Position numbers and translations under genes: made by a program. Under the pieces are notes generated by a model, which was given only the letters and a program-made list of their open reading frames with translations, was not told where the DNA came from and made no database searches. From an uncultured Flavobacteriales bacterium (GTDB lineage: Bacteria > Bacteroidota > Bacteroidia > Flavobacteriales > Crocinitomicaceae): DNA of 8,422 nucleotides. Positions 5,602 through 8,422 of this stretch are shown one piece after another. The stretch's first letter is position 1; every line of letters starts with the position of its first letter. The stretch covers positions 1-8,422 of the forward strand of contig CAMLDR010000177.1 of assembly GCA_946478775.1 (NCBI GenBank), read 5' to 3'.

Positions 5602-6876
5602 TTACCACGTAAACAACGGTCGTGAGCTCATCAAGGCATTCACTTCCGAACGTACTTTATTAATCGTCTCTTCATCTCCGATATTAGTCAATACCCGGTC
5701 AATCAGTTTCACAATTACAGGAATGTCTGCTTCCTTAATTCCGCGGGAAGTAATTGCTGACGTTCCCACACGGATTCCGGATGTCACGAACGGCGATTCC
5801 GTATCGAACGGAACCATGTTCTTATTGACCGTAATGTCTGCCAAAACCAGGTTGTTCTCAGCGTCTTTACCCGTCACTCCTTTTGAACGCAAATCAATCA
5901 GCATGCTGTGGTTTTCTGTTCCTCCGGAAATGATTTTGTATCCCAGTTTCACGAATTCGTCTGCCATCAATGCCGCGTTCTTCTTCACCTGTGCCATGTA
6001 TGTTTTGTATCCGTCGGATAATGCTTCGCCGAATGCTACTGCTTTAGCTGCAATCACGTGCTCCAGCGGTCCACCCTGGATTCCCGGGAATACGGCTGCA
6101 TCTAATAACGCTGCCATCGATTTCGGGTTTCCGTTATTCCATTTCAATCCGAATGGATTGTCAAAGTTATTGCGCATCATGATCACACCTCCGCGTGGCC
6201 CGCGCAAGGTTTTGTGTGTCGTTGTAGTAACGATATGACAATGGTCTAAAGGATCATTCAACAATCCCGCTGCGATCAATCCTGCAGGGTGCGAAATATC
6301 AGCTAAGATCAATGCTCCTACTTCGTCGGCAATTTGACGGATACGAGCATAATCCCAATCCCTGGAATAAGCCGAAGCACCGCAAATGATCATTTTGGGT
6401 TTTTCGCGTTTCGCTACTTCTTCCATCATGTCGTAATCCACCAATCCGGTTTCTTTGTTGACCCCGTAGAAATGCGGTTCGTACAATTTCCCGGAGAAGT
6501 TCACCGAAGAACCGTGAGTTAAATGTCCGCCATGAGACAAATCAAAACCAAGAATTTTATCTCCCGGCTTTAAACAAGCTAAGAAAACAGCGGCATTTGC
6601 CTGCGCTCCGGAATGCGGCTGCACATTGGCCCAGGTCGCACCGAATAATTTACACAAACGATCGATCGCCAATTGCTCCACTTTATCCACAATTTCACAG
6701 CCGCCATAATAGCGTTTCCCCGGAAGTCCTTCTGCATACTTGTTAGTCAATACAGAACCCATTGCCTCCATCACCTCATCAGAGACAAAGTTCTCAGACG
6801 CAATTAATTCAATTCCATGTTCCTGACGCTGTCTTTCTGCAGCAATTAAGTCAAATACTTCCTGGTCGCGTTTCAT
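5602..6876 (-). CDS. glyA: Serine hydroxymethyltransferase
   Basis: A 424-residue cytoplasmic PLP enzyme that interconverts serine and glycine with tetrahydrofolate and 5,10-methylene-THF, the main source of one-carbon units. Diagnostic blocks are [10 protein letters not shown] (23-32), [15 protein letters not shown] (45-59), [10 protein letters not shown] (85-94), [14 protein letters not shown] (110-123), D193 and H196 in [10 protein letters not shown], and the PLP lysine K222 in [14 protein letters not shown]. It ends RPLFTW. The length is normal for bacterial SHMT (about 410-430), and nothing is missing. The ATG start at 6876 puts [11 protein letters not shown] directly before the conserved IAAERQRQ helix. 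It is transcribed alone: its own promoter box lies at 7049-7056 beyond the end of the upstream peptidase gene, and a strong palindromic terminator follows at 5551-5582. Its G+C content is clearly higher than in the island genes, as expected for a core gene. Confidence 0.98.
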   Translation of the reverse strand: MKRDQEVFDLIAAERQRQEHGIELIASENFVSDEVMEAMGSVLTNKYAEGLPGKRYYGGCEIVDKVEQLAIDRLCKLFGATWANVQPHSGAQANAAVFLACLKPGDKILGFDLSHGGHLTHGSSVNFSGKLYEPHFYGVNKETGLVDYDMMEEVAKREKPKMIICGASAYSRDWDYARIRQIADEVGALILADISHPAGLIAAGLLNDPLDHCHIVTTTTHKTLRGPRGGVIMMRNNFDNPFGLKWNNGNPKSMAALLDAAVFPGIQGGPLEHVIAAKAVAFGEALSDGYKTYMAQVKKNAALMADEFVKLGYKIISGGTENHSMLIDLRSKGVTGKDAENNLVLADITVNKNMVPFDTESPFVTSGIRVGTSAITSRGIKEADIPVIVKLIDRVLTNIGDEETINKVRSEVNALMSSRPLFTW

Positions 6877-7048
6877 GCCTGTTTCAATTTATTTATCTAT
6901 TACAATTTATTTTCTATCCTAAGGATCAAGCTTTCAAAAGTTCATTCCTTTTTTAGTTCAAAAAGTTTAAACGTTCAATAGTTCCAAATTTGAACCCTTT
7001 TATCCCGATAGCTATCGGGGTTTGAACATTTGAACCTTTTAGGTCTGG
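6877..7048 (-). other. Long structured leader of glyA
   Basis: If transcription starts just after the -7 box at 7049-7056, the glyA mRNA has a leader of about 165 bases. It contains the palindrome at 7004-7019 and many copies of GTTCAA or its complement TTGAAC, so it could fold into alternative hairpins. The part next to the start codon (about 6880-6912) is A/U-rich and open. I cannot match it to a glycine, SAM or THF riboswitch; no conserved aptamer core is recognisable. Confidence 0.35.
6988..7040. repeat. Perfect 16-bp palindrome flanked by direct repeats
   Basis: CCCGATAGCTATCGGG at 7004-7019 is a perfect palindrome. It is flanked by near-identical direct repeats ATTTGAACCCTTTT (6988-7001) and ATTTGAACCTTTT (7028-7040), with another TTTGAAC at 7021-7027. 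I recall this palindrome being frequent between genes in Bacteroidota genomes, which would make it a dispersed REP-like element; that frequency is memory, not measured here. Confidence 0.6.
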
Positions 7049-7056
7049 CAAATATA
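7049..7056 (-). promoter_or_regulatory. Bacteroidota-type -7 box TATATTTG for glyA
   Basis: Read on the - strand, the bases are TATATTTGCC, a match to TAnnTTTG. The box lies just past the stop of the peptidase gene (7087) and in the right orientation for glyA. No convincing -33 TTG is visible at the expected distance. It implies glyA is transcribed separately from the two genes upstream. Confidence 0.6.
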
Positions 7057-7086
7057 GTTTGATTTCCTCAAAAACCGAGGCCTTAC

Positions 7087-7842
7087 TCACAATCGCTTAA
7101 TGGAATGCAGTTTGTGTGAATGCACTCCGTCTATTTTCCGTATAATGCCTTGTTGATTGAAATCGTCAATGCGCACATACCCGTGAGCATGAATAATCTC
7201 ATCTTTATTAATCAGCAAACCTACGTGATGGATGTTCCCGGTATCGGAAATGAAAAAAGCCAGGTCTCCGGGCTCCCGTTCCTCAAATTCGATCAACTGC
7301 CCCAATTCCGCCTGTTGAGATGCGTCTCGCGGCAATTGATAAGCAAAAACCCGGTGAATCTGCTGCATGAATCCGGAACAATCGATTCCAAATAGCGTTT
7401 TTCCTCCCCACAAATAAGGCGCATTTAAATACGTAAGGGCAAAATCGATGATTGAAAAAGGAAAAACTCCTGCTTCATTTAAAAAACGATAAGTTGATCT
7501 GCCGATCTGAAAGGTTTCTTCATAATCTCCCGGACGAAAAAAACCCTTGGGTAAAATTTGTCTTCCTTCCGGTCCTTCAACAATGCGGAATTCCGAGTGT
7601 TCCACAACCAAACCATCCAACCAGCGGGAAAATTCTTTCTCTCTTAAATCTTGAATTTGTTTGTGATCAATCCAGCCTTCGTACCCATCCATAAATGAAC
7701 GGATCTTCACCCAATTATCAGCTATTTCAGTAATTTCTACCAATTCACCAAATAAAAGCTGTGTTACTAATTCAGAACGATCGCTCGCTTCAGCACGAAC
7801 CGGAGCAATGCTAGCTTTACAAAATGCCTGAAGTCTGTTCAC
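7087..7842 (-). CDS. SH3-NlpC/P60 family cysteine peptidase (YkfC-like)
   Basis: A 251-residue protein with a bacterial SH3 region at about 11-60 (VRAEASDRSELVTQLLFGE, then WVKIRSFMDGYEGWI), a linker, and an NlpC/P60 domain from about 130 to the end. The catalytic cysteine is C155 in GIDCSGF, the catalytic histidine H206 in NIHHVGLL, and the third polar residue H218 in IIHAHGYVRID. The YLWGG motif at 143-147 precedes the cysteine as usual. No signal peptide is visible, so it should act in the cytoplasm. The architecture fits gamma-D-glutamyl-diamino-acid peptidases such as YkfC and dipeptidyl-peptidase VI, which trim cell-wall peptides during recycling; substrate choice is inferred. The start is GTG at 7842-7840, overlapping the TGA of the DinB-like gene as GTGA, so translation is coupled. 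It ends shortly before the glyA promoter box. Confidence 0.88.
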   Translation of the reverse strand: MNRLQAFCKASIAPVRAEASDRSELVTQLLFGELVEITEIADNWVKIRSFMDGYEGWIDHKQIQDLREKEFSRWLDGLVVEHSEFRIVEGPEGRQILPKGFFRPGDYEETFQIGRSTYRFLNEAGVFPFSIIDFALTYLNAPYLWGGKTLFGIDCSGFMQQIHRVFAYQLPRDASQQAELGQLIEFEEREPGDLAFFISDTGNIHHVGLLINKDEIIHAHGYVRIDDFNQQGIIRKIDGVHSHKLHSIKRL

Positions 7843-8417
7843 TTTTTAGGAAATTGAGGATTTTTAGTCAGTTTCAATGCCTGTTCCATATGCCGTTCGT
7901 TGTGATAAGCAACAAACAATAAAGCGTCGCCCAGTCTGAGGCGCACCAGTTTAGAAATGGAGATAGGGACTTTCACTTTTTTCAGGGAGACTCCCACCGA
8001 TTTTTCGATGATGGAAAGAAATTCGTTTTGTCCTTCCAGTAAGGCTTTGATCTCTTCACCGCTTACCAAAGAAAGATTTACCGAAGGATTGTATTCTGCC
8101 GGAGCATTGAATTTGCGTTTCACATTGCGGGCATTTCCCAGTTTCATCGACATCCAGGCAGATTTCCCCAAAGGCGATGAGGTATAATTGATCCGCGGAA
8201 TCCGGAAACGGGTCCGGTCAATGCGGTCATTCAAGGTCGTATGGTAAAATTTGGCGTACGCATTCAAATGAGCAAAAATTTCAGCTAAACTCCAGGTAGA
8301 AGCGTCGGGTTTCCAGTTTAATTGATTTTCTGAATAGTTTGAAAACTTCGATTTTAATTGTTGGATATTTTTCTCCGTAATTGTTGCAACTTCGTTGAAG
8401 ACCCATTGAGTTGTCAT
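7839..8417 (-). CDS. DinB-family four-helix metal-binding protein
   Basis: A 192-residue protein of the DinB/YfiT-like putative metalloenzyme superfamily. The three histidines expected for the metal site are visible: H50 in WSLAEIFAHLNAY, and H172 and H176 in the late YHNERHMEQAL motif. WSLAEIFAHL after a W-x-P (NWKPDASTW) is typical of the DinB_2 type. Relatives include mycothiol- or bacillithiol-dependent transferases and damage-inducible DinB proteins, but most flavobacterial members have no assigned reaction. The ATG at 8417-8415 opens MTTQWVFNEV, a normal start for this family; only 5 bases of upstream sequence are in the window, so an earlier start cannot be ruled out. Its stop overlaps the peptidase start (GTGA), and the pair forms an operon whose promoter is outside the window. 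A functional link between the two is unknown. Confidence 0.85.
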   Translation of the reverse strand: MTTQWVFNEVATITEKNIQQLKSKFSNYSENQLNWKPDASTWSLAEIFAHLNAYAKFYHTTLNDRIDRTRFRIPRINYTSSPLGKSAWMSMKLGNARNVKRKFNAPAEYNPSVNLSLVSGEEIKALLEGQNEFLSIIEKSVGVSLKKVKVPISISKLVRLRLGDALLFVAYHNERHMEQALKLTKNPQFPKK

Positions 8418-8422
8418 ATGCT

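Noticed and set aside
5588..6238. A 216-residue + strand frame opposite glyA
   Set aside because: It lies antisense within a certain glyA gene and across its terminator. Its composition is that of a complement of coding sequence with no recognisable domain.
7120..7395. A + strand frame within the peptidase gene (and similar ones at 7452-7694 and 7957-8187)
   Set aside because: They are antisense shadows of the NlpC/P60 and DinB-family genes, with no promoter or family resemblance.

Overview
The window looks like a Bacteroidota chromosome, probably Flavobacteriia. The grounds are AT-rich DNA, genes packed without clear Shine-Dalgarno sequences, and -7 promoter boxes of the Bacteroidota TAnnTTTG type ahead of a small gene (5069-5076, +) and of glyA (7049-7056, -). 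A Fluviicola/Crocinitomicaceae relative is a guess from overall character, not something the sequence proves.

Bases 1-3665 hold a compact + strand operon that reads as part of a defence or DNA-modification island. In order it carries: the cut-off C-terminal end of a protein resembling PAPS-reductase-like sulfurtransferases; a GIY-YIG nuclease with an Eco29kI-like set of catalytic residues; a DGQHR-motif (DndB-like) protein split over two frames; and a two-helix membrane protein of the putative AbiC family. Gaps between these genes are only 2-3 bases, or a 1-base TAATG overlap. Tail to tail with the operon, 2 bases away, is a cysteine desulfurase (3668-4708, -) that keeps its PLP lysine and catalytic cysteine but lacks the family's usual C-terminal tail. 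A sulfur donor, an apparent sulfurtransferase and a DndB-like protein together point to DNA phosphorothioation (Dnd/Ssp) or a related sulfur chemistry. The nuclease and membrane protein would be effectors. The ATPase and nickase such systems need are not here and could lie left of the window.

The most striking detail is at 1864-1944. The DGQHR gene changes frame exactly at A AAA AAC, in the correct phase for -1 ribosomal slippage, and this is followed by a long inverted repeat. Reading through gives one protein of about 672 residues. Either this is programmed frameshifting or one A has been lost from a run of A.

Bases 4709-5097 are a noncoding boundary with an 11-bp tandem repeat. To the right the base composition rises (20/60 G+C in 2701-2760 against 35/60 in 6061-6120) and the genes look like ordinary chromosome: a 109-residue protein of unknown function, a strong palindromic terminator between convergent genes, glyA (serine hydroxymethyltransferase) with a long leader, and an overlapping pair on the - strand, a DinB-fold protein followed by a cytoplasmic SH3-NlpC/P60 peptidase.
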